This document shows positions 9,763 to 20,860 of a stretch of 64,000 nucleotides of DNA, in pieces; the first letter of the stretch is position 1, and each line of letters opens with the position of its first letter. A model generated the notes under the pieces. That model was given only the letters and a program-made list of their open reading frames with translations, was not told where the DNA came from and ran no database searches. The position numbers and the translations under genes are program-made. This stretch comes from Nilaparvata lugens (Eukaryota; Arthropoda; Insecta; Hemiptera; Delphacidae): NCBI RefSeq assembly GCF_014356525.2, contig NC_052515.1, positions 16,748,993-16,812,992 of the forward strand, written 5' to 3'.

Positions 9763-10113
9763 TTATTATCCTCGTTGGTTGAATTCTTTTCTTATTTTAT
9801 CAACTTTGCACTATTTTTCTTTTCATAGTCTGCAGTTTCTCCAGATCAATTATTAGAAACATGACCTTATTATTGACTAATTATTATTCTCGTTGGTTGA
9901 ATTCTATCCTTATTTTATCAGCTTTGCACTATTTTTCTTTTCATAGTCTGCAGTTTTTCCAGATCAATTATTAGAAACATGACCTTATTATTGACTAATT
10001 TTTATTCTCGTTGGTTGAATTCTATCCTTATTCTATCAACTTTGCACTATTTTTCTTTTTATAATATGCAGTTTTCCCAGATCAATTATTAGAAACATGA
10101 CCTTATTATTGGT
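9763..10113 (+). repeat. Three tandem 118-bp units
   Basis: CTCGTTGGTTGAATTC recurs at 9771, 9889 and 10007, exactly 118 bp apart; the units share the full length down to TTAGAAACATGACC with few differences. Confidence 0.92.
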
Positions 10114-10340
10114 TATGATTATTCATCATAAAACAAATCTCGAAAAAACATATTTACGTTTGGAGTATTTCACCATAGAATTCATAAAAATATTTCAGCA
10201 GCCAGTCACCAATGTTTCAATGACAAAGTCACTAGAAATGAATATCTGGGGACTCATCTCATATAATCAGTTTATATCAATTATTTAAATAGACATTATT
10301 TATTTATCAAGATAATCTAGTAGGCCTATATCAATCAAAA

Positions 10341-10388
10341 TTTGGGGGAGGAAAAGTTTTTGGTTTGTGCCTGTTGGTCCTCCCCAAA
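10341..10388. repeat. Short hairpin
   Basis: TTTGGGGGAGGA (10341-10352) pairs with TCCTCCCCAAA (10378-10388) apart from one G. Possibly a tiny MITE relic. Confidence 0.5.
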
Positions 10389-10393
10389 TTATT

Positions 10394-11125
10394 TCAATAG
10401 ATAACTGCGTATATTGTATCAATAAATGGATCAAGAAACAGGAACTATCTATTAGAATGCAAATTTTGCTTGAAATACCAAATACGGCGCATGTATCATC
10501 ATTTTGATGTTGTACTTATTGTATGAATCAATGTACTCTTAAATATTGATTTTCATGTGTATTATAGGAATTGCAGTTGCAATATTCTAATCAAACTTAT
10601 CGTGACTACATAATTGAAATTCAAAGTGAAACTCGTTCAAACTCACTCCATCTTTGGCATTAGATTCAATCTTATGCCAAGTGACTCCCTCTTGCAGTTC
10701 TCAACCGCAAATTTATCATCTAGATCTAGTTAGTTCACACTGTAATCGAGTATGATAATAATATTATAATCATATCCCATACATAATCTATAGGCGGCAG
10801 ACCCAGTGCATATTTCCCATGAATATGAAGATTGGCGCAAACAAACAAGATGGTGAAGAAAAAGAGAAAAGGAAAAAGAAGAAGAAAAAGAGAAAGAAAT
10901 GTGTGTTTGCAGTGTAGATTGAATCAAGATAACTAACTAACTCTTCCTTCCTTGCTCTACTTTTTCTATCTTCCACACTTCACTATATTTTTTCCTTATC
11001 TCTGCTCCTTACCCCTTCCCTCCTCATCAACCACTTGCCTCTACTTTAGCTCATTCAAACTTCATTATCATTTTTCCCTACACTACTTATCTTCATTTCA
11101 TTCATATGAGTGCAATTGATGGATC
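10394..11125. other. AT-rich, with a purine tract; no gene
   Basis: Nothing coding. A GAA/AAG-rich tract lies at about 10850-10905. A pyrimidine-biased stretch leads into the next purine block. Confidence 0.4.
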
Positions 11126-11129
11126 ATTT

Positions 11130-11725
11130 CTAGAAAAAATGAAGAAGGAGGATGATGGGGAGACAGAGGACGAGGAGTAAGAGGTGGAGGAGGAGAAGGA
11201 GAAGGAGAAGGAGAATGAGGATGCGGTGGAGAAAAAGGAGGAGGAGGAGGAGTAGAAGGAGGAGGAAAAGTCCTCCACTCTACTGGAATTAAAGGATGAA
11301 GAAGAGGAGTAGATCGAGAAGGAGGAGGATGAGGAGGCAGAAGACGTGAAGTAAGAGGTGGTGCAGGAGAAGGAGAAGGAGGAGGAGGAGGCAGAGGTGG
11401 AGGAGGCGTAGCAGGAGCAGGAGAAGAAGAAGAAGAAAGAGGAGGAGGAGGAGGAGGAGGAGGAGGAGAAGGAGGAGGAGAAGGAGGAGGATAAGGAGGA
11501 GTAGAAGGGAAAGGAGGAGGATCAGGAGTCAGGAGACGAGAAGTAAGAGGTGTAGAAGGAGAAGGAAGTAGAGGATAATAAGGATGAGAAGGAAGAAAAG
11601 GAGGAGTCAGATGAGGAGGAGAAGAAGAAGAAGCAAGAGAAGGCATAGTATGAGTGGTAGGAGTGGCAGAAAAAGGAACAAGAATGAAGGGAGGGAGAGG
11701 AAGCATGACAGGAAGACAGGAAGAT
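11130..11725. repeat. GGA/GAA-rich low-complexity block
   Basis: About 600 bp almost entirely purine on + (GGAGGA, GAGAAG), densest at 11360-11520. The long minus-strand Pro/Ser ORF across it is an artefact of composition. Confidence 0.85.
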
Positions 11726-11749
11726 CGCAGACAGAAAGCCCTTGAACAA

Positions 11750-12280
11750 GAGACGGAGAATGAGCGTGAGCGTGTAAGGCCATAAATTAGATTATGAATT
11801 CAAGCATTTGCGCTTAATTCAAAATGACCCTGTGAAGCACTTGCAATCAAACGACCGACTTGGAACTTGCAGCGGGACTTCTACGTCACAGCGCGACTCC
11901 TATTTCGCAGTCGATTGCGATTCTATGGTCGGCCATTTTGTTGTTCTATGTAGCAGGGAAATCGGCTCCGAGATCCATTTCGAACTGTCAGCTTTCTCAA
12001 TAAAAAACATCAATGCTTCCCATTCAATCGATGCTGACAGTTGAAGATGAATGTCATTAGATGGAGATTGTTGGTGGTGTAAATGATCCGTATGTTATGA
12101 CGTCACAGGAAGGCTCCAATGCTCAGTATAAGCATCAGTTCAATCTAATGTTTAGTTTAATGTTGAAGCCCTAATGTTGAGTTCAATGTTTATTAGCTCT
12201 AACTTTGTTTTCAATGTCAGGCTAGCTGACCTTGAGAACATGGATAAAAAAAATATCACAAAGAAGTACATTATCTAGAT
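11750..12280. other. Intervening DNA with a dispersed ~35-bp repeat
   Basis: A motif around 12005-12042 (CATCAATGCTTCCCATTCAA, then ATGCTGACAG) recurs with changes near 32185-32221 and 55927-55972, so it belongs to an old dispersed repeat. No gene seen. Confidence 0.4.
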
Positions 12281-12948
12281 AAAAATCTGGTGTAGCGCAC
12301 TCACACAAGTTACCTTGCCATTATGAAAATTTATCACCCGACGCTAGTGTTCACGCGCATCTTAAGTCTTTTCAAAGATCTGAGCCAGCTGGTGACCGGA
12401 CAATAACGCTGGAGACACACAAGGTCTGCTATCTCTTCTTAGTGAATGATAAAATAGAATCAACAGTTGCCAACAGTTTGCAATTATTGAATAATCACAT
12501 TTTCTCGAATTTCGAGCTTATTTTCAATTTTAGCCGAAAATGTTACTGAACATTAACAGTAGAGATTTCCATGCTCAGTCTTTTCCACTTTAAATGTTTT
12601 GTTTGAATTGTATCTGAAGCCTGATAATTGGGAATCTAAAGTCAAAGTTTGCATAGATGGGGCGGAACTCCTGAAATTTTTACAGAATGGGACTTGTGGA
12701 TGTTGATAGAGCTTATCACTGACTTTTTTAGGTAAAGTTTTTATCAAAATCGTTGAAGCCGTTTTTGAAAAAATTGCGAAAAATCCTGTTTTTTACCTCA
12801 TTTTCTCCATTTAAGCCGCCATCTTGAATTACATTTGATCGAAATTATTCGTGTCGGATCCTTATAGGGGAAGGACCTTGAGTTCCAAATTTCAAGTCAT
12901 TCCGTCAATTGGGAGATGAGATATCGTTTACACAGACATACATATACT

Positions 12949-13011
<63 letters not shown>

Positions 13012-13170
13012 CACACCACACACACACACACATACAGACCAATACCCAAAAACCACTTTTTTGGACTTAGGGGACCTTGAAACGTATAGAAATTTAGAAA
13101 TTGGGGTACCATAATTGTTTTGGGAAAGCAATACTTTCCTTACCCAAGGTGGTAGGGCAAGGAAAGTAAA
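12281..13170 (+). mobile_element. Dispersed ~0.87-kb repeat, copy 1
   Basis: Starts AAAAATCTGGTGTAGCGCAC and ends GGCAAGGAAAGTAAA; the same termini and body recur at 33161-34032 and 41711-42564 and, inverted, at 45-49 kb. Near each end is ACTTTCCTTGCC or its complement, forming a subterminal inverted repeat, and the 3' end can fold back on itself. Internal features: GCCGCCATCTTG (12815-12826, YY1/PHO-like) and an interrupted CA tract at about 12953-13033. No coding capacity. The superfamily is unknown to me. Confidence 0.85.
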
Positions 13171-13289
13171 TAAGGAATAATTTAGATTTGACGGTATCAG
13201 GTACCTGTGTCATATAAATTTGTGGCCGTACTTGGGCCAAAACAACTGAGAAAGTCTCTATTCCCAAGCAACTGAGTATCAAGCTGAAG

Positions 13290-15261
13290 TGAGTAGTACT
13301 GCTACTTTTCAAATTCATTTGGCAAGGGTTATAATATAAGGGTTACCCAAGACAAGCCAAAACTGGCTTGATAGAGGTTTGAACTTGGAATGTACTACAA
13401 TTACATATTTAAGAATGTTTCAAAGATTTCTAAAGTGCTATCACATAGAATGAATGAAATTGGAATGGCATTGTAACAAAGATTAGCTGAATCACTTATA
13501 CAAAAAAAAGTTATATTGAATATTTTCAGATATAGGCCTACATGAACTCCACAAACAGATTCGAAGATAACTAATAGATATACATCCACATAATAGTTCT
13601 ACACATTGAAAGAAAACAAAATAATTTTTCGATTTATCTTGTTTTTACGAAATTATATTGAATGATTATTTGCAGGATCCCATTCTACTTCTTGTAACAC
13701 AAATGACGGGAGAAGTCTTTAATATTCGAATTCAAATTCATATTCACGTACATGACATGGTAAACTTCAAACAAGCATATAATTAAAATACTGCTTGACA
13801 CTAAGAAACAAAGTAATCAAGGCCCTGTCTCTAGAACACCATCATATTTAATCGAATGAACTATTTAATCCACATTGAATCTATAGTCGATTAGATTTTA
13901 ATTCATAGGTTTAATGGTTCATTCGATTCAATAAGTAGTGTCCTAGAAACCAGACCGGACGAGTCAATTTTTTTCTCAATTTAACAGAACCAACCGATAA
14001 AATACAAAGTGCAAGCAACAAGGTAATATTGTGTTGAGAGTAAAACTTGGTTTTAAAATTCTGTGAAGAATCAAGACTCACGGTTGTCGGTTGTTTCTGT
14101 TTGTTTTAGTCATCCCTTCTCTGCCGCCATTTTTGTTTGTCTTGCTGGACTTTTCCAATTTGAAGCTTCGTTTCCCTCAGTGCTCCATGCTTCATTCAAT
14201 GCCTCACTTTACTCTGAGTAAATGAAAACTTCAACTGTGATCTTTTTGATGAGATTTACTGGTAGAAATATACCGAACACTTGTGTACACTAAAGATACA
14301 TCAATTTACAAAATAACTTCATTGTTCGTCAATGATATCTTTGAGTTCATAAATTTCAGTTGTACTAATGGAACATTTCATGTTCATATTTTCTGATAAC
14401 TGAAACTCCAAATTATACCACCAATTACATCTTCCTTCTTATTGCTCGTTCATATCTCTAATTCCTCCACTTTATATCCTCTACTTCCTTTCAATTCCAC
14501 TCTCGGTTAATATAAGGGATATAAACGCAAATCGGTTCATGATTATTGAGTTTATATTCCGTTAAATTCCAGTAATTTCTAGTAGATTCTTCTACTTCTG
14601 TGAAATTCTTTATACAATACTCTAGTTATTTTATGGTGATTGGATAAAATGTTATTTAATAGTAATTACTTTTATAAACTGATGTAATAAGATTATTGAA
14701 ATATATATAGGCAGAGAGATTTAATATTATCAAAAATGATAATTTTTCCCGTCCCGTCCCCTCCCGTTTTTTTTGTTAGCAAAATTTTAGGCTCATCACA
14801 CACTTACACGACTCTAGTCGAGAAGAGACTGCGACTCTAGTCACTTCAGGATGCAGCATGTGTTTTCAAATGGTGACACTCAGACCAGTCGATTCTAGTC
14901 TCCACAACCTCACGACTGTGAGACCGAGTCGAGCGGCGACTCGACAAGTTGATCGAGAAGCGACTTGAGTTGCATAGTACCGAGTATTTCAGATGAAGTG
15001 AGGTTACAATTTTAACTTTGAAGTTCCATCTTCATGTTTAAAGCACAGATTAGAAACATTTCCTTTCTTGTTGTTTCTTCTAAGTCAATAATAAAAATTG
15101 GATAAGACAGTATATGCATGATAATTGTAATTGAATTTGAGGTAAAGTGAGGTTAGAAATGGAGTAGCATGGAACCGAAGTAGTGACAATGAGCAAGAAA
15201 GGTCGAGAGACTGGAGTTTCCTCGACTGGAGTCGTACGATTTGAGTCGAGGTAGTGTGAGG
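13290..15261 (+). repeat. Tandem duplication, unit 1 (1,972 bp)
   Basis: TGAGTAGTACTG at 13290 recurs at 15262 and the two units are nearly identical throughout, with scattered substitutions and single-base indels. No gene inside. Each unit holds a small TIR element and a MITE. Confidence 0.95.
13822..13957. mobile_element. Small terminal-inverted-repeat element (second copy 15793-15929)
   Basis: The left end, CTGTCTCTAGAACAC then TAATCGAATGAACTATT, is mirrored on the right by AATGGTTCATTCGATTCAAT and GTGTCCTAGAAACCAG. About 75% identity over roughly 40 bp, about 136 bp in all; non-coding. Confidence 0.6.
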
Positions 15262-15266
15262 TGAGT
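14790..15266. mobile_element. Harbinger-type MITE, copy in unit 1 (right end clipped)
   Basis: Starts GGCTCATCACACACTTAC after TTA. Its right end stops at GGTGAG, two bases short of the copy in unit 2, because of the duplication junction. The interior is rich in CGACTC/GAGTCG palindromes. Confidence 0.8.
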
Positions 15267-17234
15267 AGTACTGTTACTTTTCAAATGAATTTGGCAAGGG
15301 TTATAATATAAGGGTTACCCAAGACAAGCCAAAACTGACTTGATAGAGGTTTGAACTTGGAATGTACTACAATTACATATTTAAGAATGTTTCAAAGATT
15401 TCTAAAGTGCTATCACATAGAATGAATGAAATTGGAATGGCATTGTAACAATGATTAGCTGAATCACTTATACAAAAAAAAGTTATATGAATATTTTCAG
15501 ATATAGGCCTACATGAACTCCACAAACAGATTCGAAGATAACTAATAGATATACATCCACATAATAGTTCTACACATTGAAAGAAAACAAAATAATTTTT
15601 CGATTTATCTTGTTTTTACGAAATTATATTGAATGAGTATTTGCAGGATCCCATTCTACTTCTTGTAACTCAAATGACGGGAGAAGTCTTTAATATTCGA
15701 ATTCAAATTCATATTCACGTACATGACATGGTAAACTTCAAATAAGCATATAATTAAAATACTGCTTGACACTAAGAAACAAAGTAATCATGGCCCTGTC
15801 TCTAGAACACCATCATATTTAATCGAATGAACTATTAATCCACATTGAATCTATAGTCGATTAGATTTTAATTCATAGGTTTAATGGTTCATTCGATTCA
15901 ATAAGTAGTGTCCTAGAAACCCGACCTGGATGAGTCAATTTATTTTCTCAATTCAACAGAACCATCCGATAAAATACAAAGTGCAAGCAACAAGGTAATA
16001 TTGTGTTGAGAGTAAAACTTGGTTTTAAAATTCTGTGAAGAATCAAGACTCACGGTTGTCGGTTGTTTCTGTTTGTTTTAGTCATCCCTTCTCTGCCGCC
16101 ATTTTTGTTTGTCTTGCTGGACTTTTCCAATTTGAAGCTTCGTTTACCTCAGTGCCTCATGCTTCATTCAATGCCTCACTTTACTCTGAGTAAATGAAAA
16201 CTTCAACTGTGATCTTTTTGATGAGATTTACTGGTAGAAATATACCGAACACTTGTGTACACTAAAGATACATCAATTTACAAAATAACTTCATTGTTCG
16301 TCAATGATATCTTTGAGTTCATAAATTTCAGTTGTACTAATGGAACATTTCATGTTCATATTTTCTGATAACTGAAACTCCAAATTATACCACCAATTAC
16401 ATCTTCCTTCTTATTGCTCGTTCATATCTCTAATTCCTCCACTTTATATCCTCTACTTCCTTTCAATTCCACTCTCGGTTAATATAAGGGATATAAACGC
16501 AAATCGGTTCATGATTATTGAGTTTATATTCCGTTAAATTCCAGTAATTTCTAGTAGATTCTTCTACTTCTGTGAAATTCTTTATACAATACTCTAGTTA
16601 TTTTATGGTGATTGGATAAAATGTTATTTAATAGTAATTGCTTTTATAAACTGATATAATAAGATTATTGAAATATATATAGGCAGAGAGATTTAATATT
16701 ATCAAAAATGATAATTTTTCCCGTCCCGTCCCCTCCCGTTTTTTTTGTTAGCAAAATTTTAGGCTCATCACACACTTACACGACTCTAGTCGAGAAGAGA
16801 CTGCGACTCTAGTCACTTCAGGATGCAGCATGTGTTTTCAAATGGTGACACTCAGACCAGTCGATTCTAGTCTCCACAACCTCACGACTGTGAGACCGAG
16901 TCGAGCGGCGACTCGACAAGTTGATCGAGAAGCGACTTGAGTTGCATAGTACCGTGTATTTTAGATGAAGTGAGGTTACAATTTTAACTTTGAAGTTCCA
17001 TCTTCATGTTTAAAGCACAGATTAGAAACATTTCCTTTCTTGTTGTTTCTTCTAAGTCAATAATAAAAATTGGATAAGACAGTATATGCATGATAATTGT
17101 AATTGAATTTGAGGTAAAGTGAGGTTAGAAATGGAGTAGCATGGAACCGAAGTAGTGACAATGAGCAAGAAAGGTCGAGAGACTGGAGTTTCCTCGACTG
17201 GAGTCGTACGATTTGAGTCGAGGTAGTGTGAGGT
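15262..17234 (+). repeat. Tandem duplication, unit 2
   Basis: Second copy of 13290-15261. Its MITE end is complete (GGTGAGCC then TTA at 17240), whereas unit 1 ends GGTGAG and joins TAGTACTG directly. The junction therefore fell at the shared GTGAG. Confidence 0.95.
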
Positions 17235-17239
17235 GAGCC
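16762..17239. mobile_element. Harbinger-type MITE, intact copy
   Basis: 478 bp with terminal inverted repeats GGCTCATCACACACT on the left and GTGTGAGGTGAGCC on the right (imperfect complement), flanked by TTA at 16759-16761 and 17240-17242. The 3-bp TTA duplication points to PIF/Harbinger. Non-coding. Confidence 0.82.
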
Positions 17240-17439
17240 TTAGTGATATAAACATTTTGTATTATTTTCTCCATGATTATTGTATATCAAAGCAGAATTC
17301 AACACACGTAGTCAATTTTTCAAATTAAATTGAGAAATGAAAAACGATTTTTTTCTACTTCAACTCAATTTAAGTATAATTGAATAGCTTCCAGCTTTCT
17401 GAAACAGTGAATTTGATTGTATTTTCCAGGAAAATCTGT

Positions 17440-17620
17440 TCTCTTTTCTCTTCCAGACTGTTCCTCCTTTTTTATTTTCCTCTTTCTTTCTTACTTTCAC
17501 ACACTCTTCCTTTCTTACTCTCACACACACTCTCTCTCTTCCTTTCTTACTCTCTCACTCGCTCTTTCCCCTCTGTCTTTTTCTCTCACTCACACTAAAC
17601 TTTCTCTTTCTCTTTAACAG
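17440..17620. repeat. CT-rich low-complexity tract
   Basis: TTTCTTACTCTCACAC-like pyrimidine repeats. The hydrophobic Leu/Ser ORFs across it are composition artefacts. Confidence 0.8.
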
Positions 17621-17717
17621 AATCCTCTTTCTATAGCAACAATTACATTCTCATCTCATCTCATTGTCCTGCATATCAGCAGTCCGCGACATGTGTATTT
17701 TGTAACTGCTGCAGATC

Positions 17718-17777
17718 ACTTCCGGTCCTCGGTATATCACTTCCGGTTCCGGTCTGCAACGATACCGTACTTCCGGT
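17718..17777. promoter_or_regulatory. Three ETS-type motifs
   Basis: ACTTCCGGT occurs at 17718, 17739 and 17769, spaced 21 and 30 bp, in otherwise AT-rich DNA. It is the complement of the ETS consensus ACCGGAAGT. No TATA box or linked gene is evident; function is inferred from motif clustering only. Confidence 0.45.
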
Positions 17778-17779
17778 TT

Positions 17780-18490
17780 CTTGGTTTCAATTGAACTTTT
17801 CCTCTCATGTGAATATTACAATTGTCGCACGTGTTGAAGTTGAAAGCTTCAAATAAAGCGGTAGCTGGATTGCTGAAATGTTAAATTGAGTTTCCAGCAA
17901 CTAAATTAAGTGACTATTGCTCGTTACTTCTAATGGATGAGTGACTGTTTTCAGTAAGAAACACTATCTTTTGTGATGAGAACAAGAATATTGATTAGTC
18001 ACCATTAAACATTGTGTAGGAATGCAATAGGCTTGGTCAGGAAGTTGCTCTCGATCGTCTCTAGATGTCTACGATGTTCCAAATTTAAACTTAAATTAAA
18101 TTCCTAAGAGATGACATTTTATAATCTCAATCAACATGATATTATTGTGAACATGACCCATCGAGAGGTAATGTAATCCTTGTTTTTTTGCTTTTTTGCT
18201 TAAAAATAAGTTTGCAGGGCCATGAAAACGAAAATAGATAAAAATAATTTCCTTTCCTTTTTCATATTAAATAGTAGGCTAAATAATAGGTTACTATCAG
18301 AGCCAATAAATAATTCATGTAGCCCAATGACTATAATTCATATTATTTCCTAATTTTTTGTGTTATGCCTTTTTAGATTCCCATTACAATCAATAGTCTG
18401 AACCCTCAATCCTAAACAATAAGCCTGAAAGTGTATCATATATTATTACATCAATAATTCTTGTCATATAGCTTAGAAATAGTTCCGTGT
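17780..18490. other. No gene recognised
   Basis: AT-rich DNA without supported features. Confidence 0.4.
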
Positions 18491-18494
18491 AATA

Positions 18495-18766
18495 TTGAGA
18501 AGCTTATATGACAGGACAAACGTTCCTCTTTTTCTTTTAAACACAACCGTTTTCTCTTTCCGTCTCTATGATTCCTTGCTTCATTCCACTCTCTCATTTT
18601 TCACTCTATTCATCCTTCTCTTCTTTTTTTTTGAGAAGCTTATATGACAGGACAAACGTTCCTCTTTTTCTTTTAAACACAACCGTTTTCTCTTTCCGTC
18701 TTTATGATTCCTTGCTTCATTCCACTCTCTCATTTTTCACTCTATTCATCCTTCTCTTCTTTTTTT
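18495..18766 (+). repeat. 136-bp tandem duplication
   Basis: The unit beginning GAGAAGCTTATATGACAGG occurs at 18497 and 18633 and differs by about one base (TCTCTATG against TCTTTATG). Confidence 0.95.
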
Positions 18767-20718
18767 CCTATAACCTATTTGTCTTGGCTCTTTTTCTCCT
18801 CTCCATCATCACTCTTCCTCTTCCTTCATTTTCAACCCCATTTTTCGTCACCCTTTCTCTTGGCACGATCTCTTTCCACTTTATCTTCCCTTTATCACTT
18901 CGTCTCTTTCCTCTCCCACTTTCACACCCTCCTTTCTTACCAAGGAGAAAAACTCCTCGAATTCTTTTATTCAGTTCCATCATACCCAGTCACTTTGTTC
19001 CAAACATCTCTTTCGTGAATTTTCAAGACAAAAAACTCGGACATCATTGTTCCTGGAGTATTTCCATTGTTTTTTGTTTGCGACGCAACTGAAATTCCAA
19101 ACTGAGTTGTTTCTCTTTTTTGGAATTAAAGAGGAATTATTACACCTCTGATTCCTCACCGTTGTCCAAATCCGACTCTGTTGAGCATTGTTGAGTTGCT
19201 CTTCTTCAATTCAGCGCCATCTCACTTGCCTCCACTCACCGCTCCTACTTCCCTCTCTACTCCTTAATTCTTTTTTCCTCCACCTACTGTCCAAAGTACT
19301 TACATTACTCCCTGAAACATAATACTAAAGTGTCACTTTTTCGCTCTCGGTAGTAAAAAAAGAAAGTAGTTCCCAGATGTAGTGATTCAAAATCAGCAAT
19401 TTACATAAATTTGAAACCGGGATATTTTTTAATACAAACAAAAGTCGAACCTCTTATCACTAGAACATACCGTATGAAGCTAGCTTCTCCCTTATCAGAC
19501 ATCATATTCACGTGGTGATTACAAGAATCACTGACCTACGATAACATTGGCACAAGCCATGTGATACAGTGATGTGAAGTGCGAGGAAATAAAAAATAAT
19601 TACAATAAATAAATTTAAATTCTACGAAAGAAAATAAAGCAATAGCAAGGAGGCTAATTTTGATAATAACGGTACAAAGATAAGCGCTTGACAGGTGATT
19701 GTCTGCTTATAACCACAATTCAACTACTATATACCGGTGAGTAAACATTACTTTAATTTATTTATTTTATTGCATGTTGTCTTTCAATATTTTCAAATTC
19801 GACATCTTCAAGATATTTTATAAATTCAAATATGAAAAATAAAGAACATTCTTCTCGTCTTATTGACAGGTAAATAATTTATGAGGCTGTGCCCCTTTGA
19901 CATATTTTAAAAACATGTTGACTAAATGAGGTTAGTTTTCTAATAATATTCCTATTCATAACAATAATTTTATATGGAAAAGACTGCACAACAAATTCAT
20001 TACCACACATAAATGACACACAAGAAAAGTTACAAAGTGAAACATTACAAACATAAGGTGAGATAATAGCAGTAGTTATATTAGCTAGGTCTTGTATTGG
20101 TTTACAACAGCTTCTCATGATAGAAATATTTCTATTTTCTATAATTTGATTTCCTAAAATGTATTTATCAATTATAGTTCCTTAAAAAGAAGGATATCGT
20201 GACACTATTTACAATGGAAAAACGAATTCTTGAGGCTCTCTTATCTTACGTTAACTTCGTAACACAAATCGGATAAAGTTCATTTCAATCATTGAAATTA
20301 TAATTAATCTATTAACAAAAATGAAAATATGCTTATAAACATCCTCAGTAAATTAAGAATCTTCATGCAGAATTGAAAATTAATCAGCTCTGTAGTTCAG
20401 ACGCGATGATGCGTCAAACATGTATTTCGTATCCCGTAGATGAATAAAGCCAATGCCGTCCATAGTGTAGATATAGAAAAAGAAAATATAGATAGGAGAG
20501 GAATAAGAGGATAGACGATAAAACTGTTTAATATACTATTTTATCTATGACCACTCTCAAAGAAAGTATAATCAACTGGAAACTTGACGAATTGAGAATT
20601 TGATGAACTGAAAACTTGACATATGTGGATTTGAATTATTATATATTTTATAATTTTTTGCCGGGATGAATAATTGTTTTATTCGATTATAATTTGAATT
20701 GATTCGATTTGAAGAAGC
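18767..20718. other. Pyrimidine-rich start, then AT-rich; no gene
   Basis: 18767-19010 is CT-rich low complexity. The remainder holds no supported ORF or repeat. Confidence 0.4.
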
Positions 20719-20719
20719 T

Positions 20720-20860
20720 TAGCCAGTTACACACACATCGATTTTTGTACGTTGGATCTTTGCCGTCTTTATGAATTCAAACGGAGCTTGACAAACATCA
20801 TCTGTTTAATCTTATAGAGTTTATAAGGACGGCAAAAATCGTTGTTTGTGTAGCTAGTTA
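20720..20860. mobile_element. Hairpin MITE, ~140 bp
   Basis: The left arm TAGCCAGTTACACACACATC then GATTTTTG pairs with the right arm AAAAATCGTTGTTTGTGTAG (then CTAGTTA). A GCCGTC block lies inside both arms. Non-coding; superfamily uncertain. Confidence 0.65.

Noticed and set aside
11098..11706. 202-residue Pro/Ser-rich minus-strand ORF
   Set aside because: It is the translation of a GGA/GAA low-complexity tract; any frame stays open.
12928..13131. Cys/Val-rich ORF, and similar CA/GT-tract ORFs at 42237, 45601, 47587 and 48384
   Set aside because: Translations of dinucleotide microsatellites inside the 0.87-kb repeat.
18568..19092. 174-residue hydrophobic ORF resembling a membrane protein
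   Set aside because: CT-rich low complexity spanning a 136-bp tandem duplication; Phe/Leu/Ser come from composition.
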